A stretch of DNA of 64,000 nt from Cafeteria roenbergensis. Lineage: Eukaryota > Sar > Bigyra > Bicosoecida > Cafeteriaceae. The DNA lies in contig VLTN01000003.1 of assembly GCA_008330645.1 (NCBI GenBank), positions 558,001 to 622,000 on the forward strand, read 5' to 3'. Positions 1 through 10,200 of this stretch are shown piece by piece (within the stretch, counting starts at the first letter, position 1; every line of letters begins with the position of its first letter). The notes beneath the pieces are model-generated. The model did not search any database, was not told the origin of the DNA, and was given only the letters and a program-made list of their open reading frames with translations. Position numbers and translations under genes: made by a program.

Positions 1-273
1 CGCGCTCGCCGCCGCCTGCGAAATGGTCGTCTCCCCGGACCGCGCCGAACCCATGCGCCCGACCTTGTGCTGGATATTCGCCAGATACTGCTCCATCACA
101 GCCGCGTCCGCCTCGGCATCGTCCGCCGCAGCCGCTCGGCGGGCGGTCTCCGAGGCAAGCTCGAACAAGGCCCGTTGCGCGTTTTCGACGGCGGCAAGCA
201 GGCGAGCTCGCTCAGCAGCCTGCGAGGCCTCCACCATGGACCGGCGGTGGGATTCGTCGGGGCCCCCTTCCAT
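1..273 (-). CDS. Partial gene, unknown coiled-coil protein (N-terminal 91 residues)
   Basis: An open minus-strand frame starts at ATG 273-271 (MEGGPDESHRRSM) and runs off the left edge without a stop. The 91 visible residues are Glu/Ala/Gln-rich and helical, including AAERARLLAAVENAQRAL and AVMEQYLANIQHKVGRM, as in a coiled coil. The composition (E, Q, D, K, Y, I) looks like real protein. The opposite frame over the same bases is the Ser/Arg/Cys/Ala mix typical of antisense noise in GC-rich DNA. An in-frame ATG at 402 could extend the N-terminus, but would overlap the start of the plus-strand COG3 gene at 401, so 273 is preferred. The two genes are head-to-head. No family was recognised, and the product may be longer or have more exons to the left. 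Confidence 0.55.
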   Translation of the reverse strand, partial: MEGGPDESHRRSMVEASQAAERARLLAAVENAQRALFELASETARRAAAADDAEADAAVMEQYLANIQHKVGRMGSARSGETTISQAAASA

Positions 274-400
274 CGATCTTGCGGCCGTGTGTGCGTGCTG
301 CTCCGACTCCACGCCCGCCGAGCTTTTGCTCTGCCGCAGCTCACGCGATGGCAGCGGCCCCACACGCGCAAGGCCGGCAGCGAGAGGGCGAACCCCTCCC

Positions 401-3400
401 ATGGCGCTCGCGGAGGACTGGTCGGTGTTCCTTCCCGATGAAGCCAGAGAGAGCCTTGCGGGCGCAAAGCTCGCGCTCGTTGAGCGTGGACCCGGCCTGC
501 GCAGCCCAGCTGCAAGCGCCGCGCGAGCTCACCCAGCACACGCTGACCCCCCTGGCGGGGCGCAGTCGCAAAGCAGTGGCGTCCCCCAGGCAAGTGACGT
601 CCCGCGGGAGGGTGGGGCGGCTGGCGTGATGGCGCCCGCGAGCTCCGAGGCCGACCCGGCGGCCAGCCTGGATGCCGCGTCGCAGGCCTGCGTGGCAGCC
701 GTGGCAGCGGTGCAGGACCTGCGGCAACGCTGCGAAGCCGTTTCAGAGCAGACATCCCGGCTGCAGAAGGCCTCCGAGAGGGCCGTGGGGGAGGCTGCGG
801 TGCTGGCTCGCACGGCCGAGCGGGTTGCCGAGGCGCTGTGGCCGTTTGAGTGCGTGCAGCTCAGCGGCGTGGCGCTTGGGCTGCACCTCATCGACTGCAC
901 GGCAATTCCTGCTGCCGATGCGTTCGCCGCGATGGGCAGGTCGGCGCAGGACGCCCTCCTGCCCGACGGCCGGCCGCGCACGCTCGGCGGGTCCTGGGCC
1001 GACGCCGCCTCGGTCGCGGCTGTGGCCGCGCGGCTCCTCGACGCAGGCGAGGCTCTTGTGCAGCGCGTGCCCGCCCGCGGCCGCAGCGCCCGCCGCAGCC
1101 GGACCGGGCAGTCGTCGCGGCCCGGGGCGCAGGCGGCGCAGTTTGCCATCGCCACGAGGCGCCTCCTGCAGCGGGCGTGCGGTTTGGTGGCGTCAGCGCT
1201 CACGGACGCGCTGGACGCAGCAGCGGCGGCAGCGGCATCCGCGGAGGAGGCGTCGCTCAGCTCCTCCTCCTTCTCCTTTGCGTCCAACGCGGCGTCGCCA
1301 GCATCACAGCCGGCGCAGCCCGGTGCGGCTCCGGCTGCACCCCAGCCTCCGCATGGCGCAGCTCTGCTGCCTTCCGACAGCACCCGCGCCTCGTCCCCGT
1401 CCGGCGGCAGCGCCCAGGCCGCCCCAGACGCGGCCGCAGCCTCGGCAGCGGGCGGGTCAGGCGATGCCGCGGCGGCCGGGACGCCCCGGGCCGATGCTGA
1501 CGGCGGTCCACGGTCGGCAGCGGCGTCGCTCGCAGCGATGCGCGCCGCGGCAGCGGTCGGGGCCAGCGTTTACGCGGCAGAGTGCGCCCGCAGGGGCGTC
1601 GCGACCGCGCTGCGCCGGCTCCGGCGGCTGGCGGCGCGGCTGGGGGCCTCGCCCCTGCGGCGGGCGAACCTCTCTGCTTACCGTGCGGGCCCGTGGGAGG
1701 GGGGCACCGGCGCGGCGTCGGCGCTGGTGGCAGTCACTGGCGGAGGCGACGGCGCGGACCGCGGCTGGGCGGCGGCGGAAGACGCCTGGCCCAACGTCGC
1801 GGCGGATGCGCTGGCCGCAGCCCTCGCCCAGCACTGGGAGGGGAGGCGGTCGTGCCTCTGGGGCGGGCTCTCGCAGCGGCTGGAGGCGGCCAGGGCGGCG
1901 GCGGGCGCGGACGCCTCGGCCGCCGTCCGCGCCTGCTGGGAGGAGGCCGAGAGGGCGGCCAGGGAGGAGCTGATCCTGGTGCGGGAGGTGACGGGGCTGG
2001 ACGGCGGGTCGCGGCCCAAGGGGGCCACGCGGACGCGAGGTGCCGCTGAGCGCGTGAGCGGCGCTGGGGGGCGCGTGAGCGGCGCCCAGGACGCCGCTGT
2101 GGCGCAGGACGAGAGCGGGGCGGCTGCGGGACCCGAGGCGGCAGTCCTGGCCAGCGCGCTGCGGTTCGCGGGCGAGGCTGTCGGCGACACGCTGCGGCAG
2201 CTGCTGGCGGTGTGGGGCTCGGCCGGGGACGGCGACGGCGGGGAGGCGGCGACGGAGCGGCTGTGCGCTGTGGCCGTCACGCTGCGGGAGGAGGCAGAGG
2301 CGAGGAGTGCCCCCGCGGGGCCGGCGTCGGGCGGGGCAGCCCCGGCGCCGCCCGACGAGGACCCGGCTGTGGCCGGCGTGGTGGCGGGGAGCCGGAGCGC
2401 CGCGGCCGCGGTGCGCGAGCGGATCGAGTTCGTGGTGTACGCGGCAGTGCTGCCCGGCCTGGGGCGGCAGCGGTCGGCGGGGGGGCACGCGGGGGACCAA
2501 GGCGCGGCCGGCGGCGCCGCCCCCTCCCTCTCCGGGCCGCGATACCCGGAGGCACTGCTCGCTCGCTACGCCCCGCAGCTGGGAGCCTCGGAGCGCGACC
2601 TCCTCCTTGGGCCGGCCTCAGAGCCAGCTGAGGGACAGGCGGCCAGTCCCAAGGCGCCGGCCGCCGCCGCTCCAGCCGGCTCGTCCGGTGCAGCCGACGG
2701 GGCTGCAGAGGAGGCGGCCAGCGCCGCAGCCCTGGCCGCAGCAGCGGCGGTGCCAGCGCCGTCGCCTCCTGCGCGGATCCGCGTGCGCAGCTGCCACCCG
2801 GCGCTGGATGCCACTCGCCTGCTCCTCTCACGGCTCTTCCGGGTGTACGACGCGTCGTCACTCGCCCGCATCGGCGCGGACGTGGTGCGCAGGTGCGTGG
2901 ACGAGCTTCGGGAGGCAGCTGCGGCCATCGCGGCGCTGCCCCCGCTGCCGGAGGAGGAGGCGACTGGGGCCAGCCTGGGCCGCCGCGTCGACGCCAGTCT
3001 GTTCCTGTGTGCGCATCTGCTGGAGCTGCGGGAGGCGCTGGCGCCGCTGGGCCTCGATGCCGTCCGTCCAGGCGGCGACTCGGCGCGCGGCGGCGATGAC
3101 GGCGCTGCCGCGGACGCGGCCCCGGACGGCTCGGGAGGGGACCGTGCTTCGGGCGGCGACGACGCCGACACGGTGCTGGGCTCCGCAACGTCGGGCCTGT
3201 GGGCGGCCGTCGCGGCACTGGTGGGGGCGGACGACGACGCGGCGGCCGCCGCGGCGTCAAGGCGGCACGCCCGGCCGGCTGCTGGCCAGGCGCGCCCCGC
3301 AGCTCTGGTCATGCAGGCGCTGTCTGCAGCTTGCGACAGGCTAGTGACCGACTGCACCGCCGCCATGGCCGGCCGGGCGCTGCCCCTCGCCCGCCACACC

Positions 3401-3727
3401 GGCAGCACGCCGGTGTCCGCGCTGAGCGTGGCACACAGGGAGACTCACGAGGCGGCGCTGGAGGAGGCGGAGCGGAGCTGCGCCGTGCTGGCGGCGCGGT
3501 TCCGCCTGCGGGTGTTCCTGTACCTGCCCTCCGCCTCGACGGGGGCGCTGCTGTGGCGCGCGGTGCGAGAGGGCGTGGTGCGTGTGCTGGTGCGGTGGCG
3601 CTCCACGCTGCAGGCCACCGCGGCGTCCGCCACGGATCAGGGGGACGTCGCCTGGGCGGCGGGGATTTCCTCCCGCATCGCCGCTGTTGTTGTCGCGGTG
3701 GACGCTGCTGGGGAGCCCCGCGACTGA
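401..3727 (+). CDS. COG3: Conserved oligomeric Golgi complex subunit 3-like (COG3/Sec34)
   Basis: COG3 belongs to the lobe A part of the COG vesicle tether, which keeps Golgi enzymes in place by retrograde transport. The 1108-residue product has a helical N-terminal segment (about 85-150, QDLRQRCEAVSEQTSRLQ) matching the region of COG3 that follows its coiled coil. A C-terminal block at about 800-885 (LSRLFRVYD, then SLFLCAHLLELREALAPL) parallels the animal LSKLYRCID and LFLIKHLLILREQIAPF blocks. RYPEALL near 715 parallels the family's AYPDKL. Long Ala/Gly/Ser inserts separate these blocks, so it is longer than the usual 750-850 residues. The frame is open upstream to 23, but those codons are the shadow of the minus-strand gene. 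ATG 401 is chosen because MALAEDWSVFLPDEA reads as genuine protein. The identity rests on memory of the family, not a search. Confidence 0.7.
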   Translation: MALAEDWSVFLPDEARESLAGAKLALVERGPGLRSPAASAARAHPAHADPPGGAQSQSSGVPQASDVPREGGAAGVMAPASSEADPAASLDAASQACVAAVAAVQDLRQRCEAVSEQTSRLQKASERAVGEAAVLARTAERVAEALWPFECVQLSGVALGLHLIDCTAIPAADAFAAMGRSAQDALLPDGRPRTLGGSWADAASVAAVAARLLDAGEALVQRVPARGRSARRSRTGQSSRPGAQAAQFAIATRRLLQRACGLVASALTDALDAAAAAAASAEEASLSSSSFSFASNAASPASQPAQPGAAPAAPQPPHGAALLPSDSTRASSPSGGSAQAAPDAAAASAAGGSGDAAAAGTPRADADGGPRSAAASLAAMRAAAAVGASVYAAECARRGVATALRRLRRLAARLGASPLRRANLSAYRAGPWEGGTGAASALVAVTGGGDGADRGWAAAEDAWPNVAADALAAALAQHWEGRRSCLWGGLSQRLEAARAAAGADASAAVRACWEEAERAAREELILVREVTGLDGGSRPKGATRTRGAAERVSGAGGRVSGAQDAAVAQDESGAAAGPEAAVLASALRFAGEAVGDTLRQLLAVWGSAGDGDGGEAATERLCAVAVTLREEAEARSAPAGPASGGAAPAPPDEDPAVAGVVAGSRSAAAAVRERIEFVVYAAVLPGLGRQRSAGGHAGDQGAAGGAAPSLSGPRYPEALLARYAPQLGASERDLLLGPASEPAEGQAASPKAPAAAAPAGSSGAADGAAEEAASAAALAAAAAVPAPSPPARIRVRSCHPALDATRLLLSRLFRVYDASSLARIGADVVRRCVDELREAAAAIAALPPLPEEEATGASLGRRVDASLFLCAHLLELREALAPLGLDAVRPGGDSARGGDDGAAADAAPDGSGGDRASGGDDADTVLGSATSGLWAAVAALVGADDDAAAAAASRRHARPAAGQARPAALVMQALSAACDRLVTDCTAAMAGRALPLARHTGSTPVSALSVAHRETHEAALEEAERSCAVLAARFRLRVFLYLPSASTGALLWRAVREGVVRVLVRWRSTLQATAASATDQGDVAWAAGISSRIAAVVVAVDAAGEPRD

Positions 3728-4128
3728 AGACGCCAGCCCCCCGCGCCTGCTGTCGCGCTGCGGTGCGTTGCGTTGCGGTGCGGCGCGAGGCGCTCCCTGA
3801 CAGGCGCCCCGGGAAGGCAGTTGTGTCTCCATCGAGCCGCTGTGCTGCCACTGTGCGGGCTTGGGCTGGGTTTGGCTGCGTGTGCGCTGAGAGGACGCCG
3901 CGTCGCGCGGGCTCGAGGCTGCGCCCCGCCGTGCCGGCCTCACAAAGTCGCGATCCGCCAACGGGCGTGCACGGTCCTTGGCAGTTATCGATGCGAACGT
4001 CACACGCTGGCGCTCTCACTCGCACTCCCGCTGCGGCTGCGGCTTGCAACAAAGCCTCAGCAGCGCCGGCCACCCGCCCGCAGTCTTGCGGGCATCGTCC
4101 CCGCTCCTATTGTGCGGCCCGTGCAGCG
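3728..4128. other. Intergenic, convergent 3' ends
   Basis: About 400 bp between the stops of COG3 and the TraB-family gene. I see no coding-like frame, repeat or RNA gene. It presumably holds both 3' UTRs and the polyadenylation signals. Confidence 0.5.
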
Positions 4129-5550
4129 TCACGCCTCGGCGGCAACCTGCTTGGGCTGCTCCAGGGCTCGCTTGGCGCTGGCGACCTCTGCCGAAATCTG
4201 CGCTGACATGGCCGCCGCCCTCGAGAGGAACGTTCCGACGGCTCCGATCGCCGTCATGAGCCCCAGGCTGGACACCACCACCGCCGCCTTTCCAACGCGG
4301 CCCGACTGCCAGGCTGCCGCCGCCACCACCCCGCCGGCGAGGCAGCCCGCCGCCGGGCCGAGCCAGTCGTGCGTCACGTAGTCGGTGGGGGGCAGCTGGA
4401 GCGCCGCGGCCACCTGCTCTTCGGTGCTGCCCCAGCGCCGCGCGATGCCGGGCACGTGGCCCATGCCGACCACGGCCACGGTGGTCTGCCCCGGGAGCTC
4501 GTAGAGCCGGTGCGCCAGGACGTAGTCTCGCTCGTCCACGAGGGCCACGTCGCCGGCCAGGCCGCCCAGCACAACGTCGTCGGCGGGCCAGCGGGGGGAG
4601 CGTCGCACGGAGGCGGCGGTGACTGGCTTGAAGAGCAGCTGGCCAGACGAGGCGGGAGCGTAGGCCACTCCATTAGCTATCGACTCGGAAGGCAGCATCT
4701 CTCCCGTGGCCAGCTGCAGGTCGCACCCGCGGCGAACCTCCCCGGCCAGCAGGCCCAGCTGCGCGGCGAGCACGGTCCCCTCCCGCATGTGGCGGAGGTG
4801 CTCCTCCGTCGCCGTGTGCCCCTCCACGACGTCGGCGAGCGCCAGCATCATGCGCTTCGCCGCCTCGGTGAGGCGCAGCGCCTTGCTCATGGCCTGCCCC
4901 TTGGCCATGCCCGTGTCCACGATGCCCTCCGAGATGGTGCGTTCGATCTCTAGCGCGCGGGCCGTGACGGCTTCCGCCGCAGGATCCGAGGCAACGCCCT
5001 CTCGAATCGCCGCAGCCAACGCCTTGCGGTCGGAATTCCAAACTGCTTCGATGAGCCGCGCGTACGAGTCGCAGTCGACGTTGAGCTCGTGCATCAGCAC
5101 GTCGAGCGCGCGCACGCGAGCGAGGGTGACGCTGATGGGCCGGTCGACCAGCTCCATCGGCACGCCGGCGGCCTCGGCCACGCTGACGGCCCAGCTCATG
5201 TCAGTCTGCTCGGCGCCAGCGTCGGCGCGCACGAGCGGCGCCGAGCACATCTCTTCCAGCGCGCCGCCGATCAGCAGAGTCGGCGTCTGGGTCACACGCG
5301 GTCGCGAAGGTTCGGGCTTTTGTCCGGGAAACATCGCGTTGATGCGCTCGTCGTCCAGCTCCAGAGCCACGTTGTCGACCCCGTCCGCGGTCACCTCCGA
5401 GCGGATTGTGCGGAAAACAGCCGTCGCAGAGTGGCAGCTGGCCACGATGCGGCACACGCCGCCGTTCGCCTTGGGCAGCTCGATCACATCACCGGCCTCG
5501 ATCGTCCACAGGCTGGGGGTCGCGCCCGACTCCGCCTCCGAGGACGCCAT
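4129..5550 (-). CDS. TraB-domain membrane protein (TRABD/PrgY-like)
   Basis: TraB/PrgY proteins (pheromone-shutdown protein in Enterococcus, TRABD in animals, TRB1 in plant mitochondria) share an erythromycin-esterase-like core of uncertain activity. The 473-residue product has the family marks in order: HSATAVFRTIRS near residue 40, the acidic LELDDERINAMF near 64, then close to 340-370 DERDYVLAHRLYEL followed by VAVVGMGHVPGI, the conserved glycine-histidine strand. Two hydrophobic segments (about 390-412 and 420-440) suggest a C-terminal membrane anchor. The frame stays open upstream to 5724, but the first ATG is 5550. The gene is head-to-head with PACRG, 194 bp between starts. Localisation cannot be read from sequence; a mitochondrial or plastid outer membrane is possible by analogy. 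Confidence 0.75.
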   Translation of the reverse strand: MASSEAESGATPSLWTIEAGDVIELPKANGGVCRIVASCHSATAVFRTIRSEVTADGVDNVALELDDERINAMFPGQKPEPSRPRVTQTPTLLIGGALEEMCSAPLVRADAGAEQTDMSWAVSVAEAAGVPMELVDRPISVTLARVRALDVLMHELNVDCDSYARLIEAVWNSDRKALAAAIREGVASDPAAEAVTARALEIERTISEGIVDTGMAKGQAMSKALRLTEAAKRMMLALADVVEGHTATEEHLRHMREGTVLAAQLGLLAGEVRRGCDLQLATGEMLPSESIANGVAYAPASSGQLLFKPVTAASVRRSPRWPADDVVLGGLAGDVALVDERDYVLAHRLYELPGQTTVAVVGMGHVPGIARRWGSTEEQVAAALQLPPTDYVTHDWLGPAAGCLAGGVVAAAAWQSGRVGKAAVVVSSLGLMTAIGAVGTFLSRAAAMSAQISAEVASAKRALEQPKQVAAEA

Positions 5551-5744
5551 GCGGGAATTCAGGTCTTCTTTCTGGCCAAGGACGGGAGCCCGCTCGCTCG
5601 AGGCGGGGAGTGCCCGGCGCGGCTCGGCTGCCAGTCGCGGCAGTTCCCGGTTTTGGCCCGAAGGCGAGCTCTGCCGGGCTTGCGGGGCGCGCCACGGCTC
5701 TACACCGGACACGAGCGCGCACAAGAGCCCCGCCGGCTGCCGCC

Positions 5745-7043
5745 ATGGCCGTCGCGATGCAGCGCATGACCGTCAAGGCGACCATTTCCAAGCCCCGCGA
5801 GGTCAAGCACAAGGAGACGGGCTCGCCCTTCTCTGTGACGCGCACCCGGCGCTCCGAGATTGCGCGTCCCGGAGAGTTTGTTCCGGCCTCCGCCGCCGCC
5901 GCCGCAGGCGCGAGCGCTGCGGGAGCGGCCGCCCCGTCATCGGAATTCGACGACAACGCCTTCGCACCGGGGCGGACGACCATGCGCCCCAGCCCGAAGA
6001 AATTCCTCCGCCGCGGCGGCGGCTGGGGCGGCAAGCCCACCGCAGCGGTGGCCAAGGAGGTCAAGTCGGCGTCCCCGGCCGCGGCGCTCAAGCCCCCGCC
6101 CCGCGCAGGGGCGACCAAGCCCCGCTACAACCCGCCGAACACCCGCTTGCGCATGATGTACGACCGCGGAGACCTTCCCTGCCTCATCGCGAAAACCGGA
6201 GTTCGCGACAAGCTGGCGTGGTCCGAGCGCATCAACGACCTGGAGCTCACGCACTTCCTGCCGGCGTTCTTCGACGGCCTGCGCGAAGAGGAGGAGCCCT
6301 ACCGCTTCCTGGCGCAGGCAAGCGTGTCAGACGTGCTGGAGTTCGGCAATCCCGACCAGGTGAGCGTTGCGCCAAGCTCTCTTTGGCACTCGCGCTGCTG
6401 CCGCCCGCCGCCAAGCGGCGCACGCGCCGGCCTGGGCTGCGCACAGCGGCTCGATTTGAGCACGCCGCCTCTTCGCTCCGGCGGCATCAGCGCCGGCCTC
6501 GAGCTTTGCCTGCGAGAGGGCAACCTGCCCGCCCAGAAACGCCCGCCGCAGCGCCAGGCCGCCCCTTTGCCTCAATCCCCCCCCAAGCAGCGGCAGGCCG
6601 ATTCCGCCTTGTGCTCAACCGCGCAGCCCCTCCTCACTCCCCCCTCCCCCTCGCCGCTCGCCTTTTGGCAGATTCTGGGAACGATCCCCCTCCTCATCGT
6701 GCCCATCAAGAACGCCCTGGCAACCCGCCGCCACAGCGTCATGTGCACCACGCTCAAGATGCTGCAGAAGCTCATCGTGGCCGACGTCGACGTTGCCGGC
6801 GGCGGCCTCATCGGCAGGGCGCTTGTCCCGTACTACCGCCAGCTGCTGCCCGTGCTAGCCATCTTTGTGAACAAGAGCAAGAACATCGGAGACGCGATCG
6901 ATTACTCCCAGCGCAAGGGAGAGGACCTGGGGGACCTCATCTCGGACACCCTGCAGCTGCTTGAGACGCACGGGGGCGACGAGGCGCTCGTGAACATCCA
7001 GTACCTCGTTCCCACCTACCAGTCTTGCATGCCTGCCGTGTGA
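5745..7043 (+). CDS. PACRG: Parkin co-regulated gene protein homologue (PACRG), two exons
   Basis: PACRG, with FAP20, forms the inner junction joining the A and B tubules of ciliary doublets and is almost confined to organisms with motile cilia. Exons are 5745-6359 and 6672-7043; intron 6360-6671 (GTGAGC...TTTGGCAG, phase 0). The 328-residue product has a basic Pro/Ala-rich N-terminus of about 130 residues, then the PACRG fold: RMMYDRGDLPCLI, LPAFFDGLREEEEPYRFLA, and, across the splice, PLLIVPIKNALATR, GRALVPYYRQLLPVL and DAIDYSQRKGEDLGDLI, ending VPTYQSCMPAV like the animal VPTYESCLLN. The intron is 312 bp without an in-frame stop, so the unspliced frame also stays open; residues it would add do not resemble PACRG. 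The gene shares a short divergent promoter region with the TraB gene. Confidence 0.93.
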   Translation: MAVAMQRMTVKATISKPREVKHKETGSPFSVTRTRRSEIARPGEFVPASAAAAAGASAAGAAAPSSEFDDNAFAPGRTTMRPSPKKFLRRGGGWGGKPTAAVAKEVKSASPAAALKPPPRAGATKPRYNPPNTRLRMMYDRGDLPCLIAKTGVRDKLAWSERINDLELTHFLPAFFDGLREEEEPYRFLAQASVSDVLEFGNPDQVSVAPSSLWHSRCCRPPPSGARAGLGCAQRLDLSTPPLRSGGISAGLELCLREGNLPAQKRPPQRQAAPLPQSPPKQRQADSALCSTAQPLLTPPSPSPLAFWQILGTIPLLIVPIKNALATRRHSVMCTTLKMLQKLIVADVDVAGGGLIGRALVPYYRQLLPVLAIFVNKSKNIGDAIDYSQRKGEDLGDLISDTLQLLETHGGDEALVNIQYLVPTYQSCMPAV

Positions 7044-7232
7044 GCCGCCCGGGGTCAGCGCCAGGTCGAGTCCTCGCGTGCGTGCGTCTGTTCGTCTGTC
7101 TCTGTGTGCCGCTGCGTGTTTCCAAGTTGGGTATCCGCCGCAAGCGATGGCGTCTCGCTCCAGCAGTGATCATGGGGTTGCAGCTGGGAGCGCTCGCAAA
7201 CGCCCGCCCACCGACACACACACTGGCTCCAG

Positions 7233-10200
7233 TCACTGCCGAGGGGGAACGGGGGGAGCGGCGGCCGCGGGGGCGGGCTGCGAGGCAAAGCCGGCCGCAG
7301 CAGCAACCCGGGAGCGCCGAATGGCGTCCACCTGACCGCGCAGCATTTCTAGCTGGCGGCGGAACACGGCCGTGCTGGCCAGCCCAGGACCCGCTGCCCC
7401 TCGCCCAGCGGCAGGATCCGACCCGGTGCTTCCCCGCGACTCGGCCACCGCCTGCGCCAGAGCCCGTAAGTAGGCCGCCGACCCGGCAGGGCTCATGCCA
7501 AACGGTCCCCCTGGCCACACGCCCGAGGGGCCGCCCGCGCCGTACCCCATACCCGACCAGGGGGGCGGCGTAGCAGGCGGCCCGCCCCACCCCGCTGTGC
7601 CCGGGGCGCCGAACGCCCCCGCTGGTGGGGCGAACGCGGGCGGGAATGCGTACCCTCCTCCCAGAGCGCCAGGCCCGGCCCCTGGGTGGGGTTGCTGCTG
7701 CCAGGAGGGCCCCCATCCGCCCCCCCACGCCGGGGGCGCCGCTGCAGGGCCCGGCATACCCACCCACGCCGGCGTGTCTGTCTGCGTGCCGGCGTCCGCC
7801 GTCCCGGGCTTCGCAGGCCGCCCCTGCTGCTGCTGAGGCCTGGGCCTGGCAGTGATGCGCACGCCGCCCCCGGGAACGGCTCCGCCCGTGCCCCCGCCGC
7901 TCCCCTGGCTTGACTGCCCCGACCCCGCGCCGGGGTCGTCTCTCCGCGGCGCGGCGCCGCTGCGCTGCCACTGTGCGAGGGGCGGCCGGCGGGTCCCGTG
8001 CTGGGCCTCCGCCTCAGCTGCTTCCGACGCCGAGGCGAACCCGTCCTCGTCCGTGGTCGCCTCAAAGTCCATGGAGTAGGCGCCAGCAGAGGCGTGGGAC
8101 GCGTGTGTGGGCGTGTACGACCGCGCGGGCGGCCGGGGCGGGGCGCCCGCAGAGCTGTGGTGAGCGCCTCTCGGCTCGTCGGAGCGAGATCGCGGCCGCA
8201 GGCCGCCTGCGCTCGCTGCAGCGCTCTCCTCGTCAACGACGTCGGCCCCGTCCTCGTCCTCATCCTCGTCTTCAAAGTCCTGACTGTACGCCCCCGCGCT
8301 CATCGTGCGAACGGTCATGGGGGGCGTGGCCACACCGGCGCGTCGCTCGAAGCGGCTGCCGACGTCCGCACCGCCCGAGGCGCCCTGCTGCGCCCCCCAG
8401 GCCGGCGCCGCCGCGGCCTGCCTCCCCGCGCGCCCGTCCTCGTCCTCGTCGTCCTCCTCATCGTCCTCTTTTAGCTCCTCAAGCGTGCGAACGTTGCCGC
8501 GGCTTGGGCTCGGCACCCTGCCGCTCCCGCTGCCGGCGCCGGCAGGGCGGGCCGGGCTGGGCTCCATATCGTCCGATACGTCCGATACGATGGACCCGAC
8601 GCTGGGCCCCCTGGCCGTGCCCAAGCTGGCACCGGGAACCACCCGATCCGAGCTGCTGTCTGCACCAACGCCACCGCCACCTCCGCCGCTCTGGCCTGCG
8701 CTAGGTCCGCGGCCGGTGCCCCCCCCCGCAGGCAGCAGCCTCGGCTGTCGGCCGCTTTCCAGCCGAATGTGCCACGGCCGCACCCCGGCCTCCTCGTCGC
8801 CATCGTCGTAGGCCACCCGGTACGTGCCATCGGGGTTGCGCCCCTCGAGCCGCCCGCCGTACCACTCGCCGCCGCCGTGCCGGGCCCCAAAGAGGGCCTC
8901 GACGCGCGCCCCCGCCGGCAGAGGCTCCCACTGCAGGGGGTCCCGCTCGCGATCAGCCGTCGCCTCGCCGCCGCCGCTGCCGCTGCCGCCGCCGCCGCTG
9001 CCGCGAGCAGCGGGACTGGGCGGCGACGGCTCGTCGTCCCCGCTGTCCGACACCTCTGAGGCCAGCGAGCGCTCGAGCCTGAAGCCAGCCCGGTCGCCTG
9101 GCGACGCCGGCGCAGCCCCCGCCCTCGCGTGGCGCGCGGCAGCCAGCACAGCAGCCTCAGCGGGCCGCCCCAGCTGCGCGGTGCCCTTGACCCCCCCTCC
9201 TGCGGCAGCGCGTCCCGCCTCTACGGGGTCCATCTCCTGGGTGTCCTCGAGGTCGAACCCGCTGGCGCTGTCCGACGCGGCGCCGCCAGCGCCGCCTCTT
9301 CCCGCCGCCCTCCCGCTTCCCGCCCGAGACAGGTCCTGCGATCCTTCCAGCTCGAAGGCAGCGCTGTCGTCGCCGTCTTCGACCTCACCCGCGTAGTCGG
9401 TGTCATCCTCCATGTGAAAGCCTCGCCCGCCCCCGCCCCCGCCGGCGCCGCGCCCCCCCAGCCCTCCTCCTCGGCCCATCACCACGGCGGGGCCGGAGTC
9501 CAGGCCGCCGCCCAGCCCCCCCGCCACGCCCGCACCAGCGCCCCACGCGCCAACTCCTCCCTCCGACGCCTCCCCGCCCCCAGCACTGCCGTCGTCGCCG
9601 TCGTCGTCGCTGTACACCTCGAAGCCGAGCCCGTCGTCGTCGCCCCCCTCCTCCTCTTCCTCCTCCAGGTGTGCCCCCCCGCCCGGAGGCTGATACCGAG
9701 CGCTGCCGCCTGCAAGCCTCCCGCCTGCACCGGAGCGAGCTGTGGTCCCGGCCGCGAAGCCCCCCTCGCCCGCCCCCCCCGGGCGCCCGGCCGGGCTGGA
9801 CTGCACGGTCAGCCGTCTGTCCAGCGCCGCCGCGCGCTCCCTCCGGCGCCGCTCCCGCTCCGTCTCCGCGCTCTCCCCCATGTGCCCGTCCGCTGTGGAC
9901 TCGGACGCCGACAGGGAAATGTCAGAGTCCGTGATGCGGCCCCTGCGGCAAGGGTTGCGAGGAGAGAGGGGCAACTGTGGGCGTGGAACGTGCGCCCGGT
10001 TCGCAGCAACCAGCGACGCTCCGAGCGATCCGCGCTGCCATGAATGCGCGCAGCACCTCACCTGCGCATCGCCGACTGCCGTTGGATGCCGTGCGTGGGA
10101 ACGGACTTGCGTCCCAGGATCTCGGCGGCCATGGCAAGCGTGTCCTGACGACTCTGCGACTTGGCAGAGGCGCCGCGGCCGCGAGCCGCGGCGCCGCCGC

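Noticed and set aside
23-400. Plus-strand open frame upstream of and in frame with COG3
   Set aside because: Its residues are the Ser/Arg/Cys/Ala mix of an antisense shadow, and the minus strand over the same bases reads as a convincing N-terminus. COG3 is started at ATG 401.
4706-5744. Long plus-strand open frames opposite the TraB gene
   Set aside because: They lie antisense to conserved TraB motifs and show Ser/Arg/Ala composition; stop codons are simply rare at this GC content.
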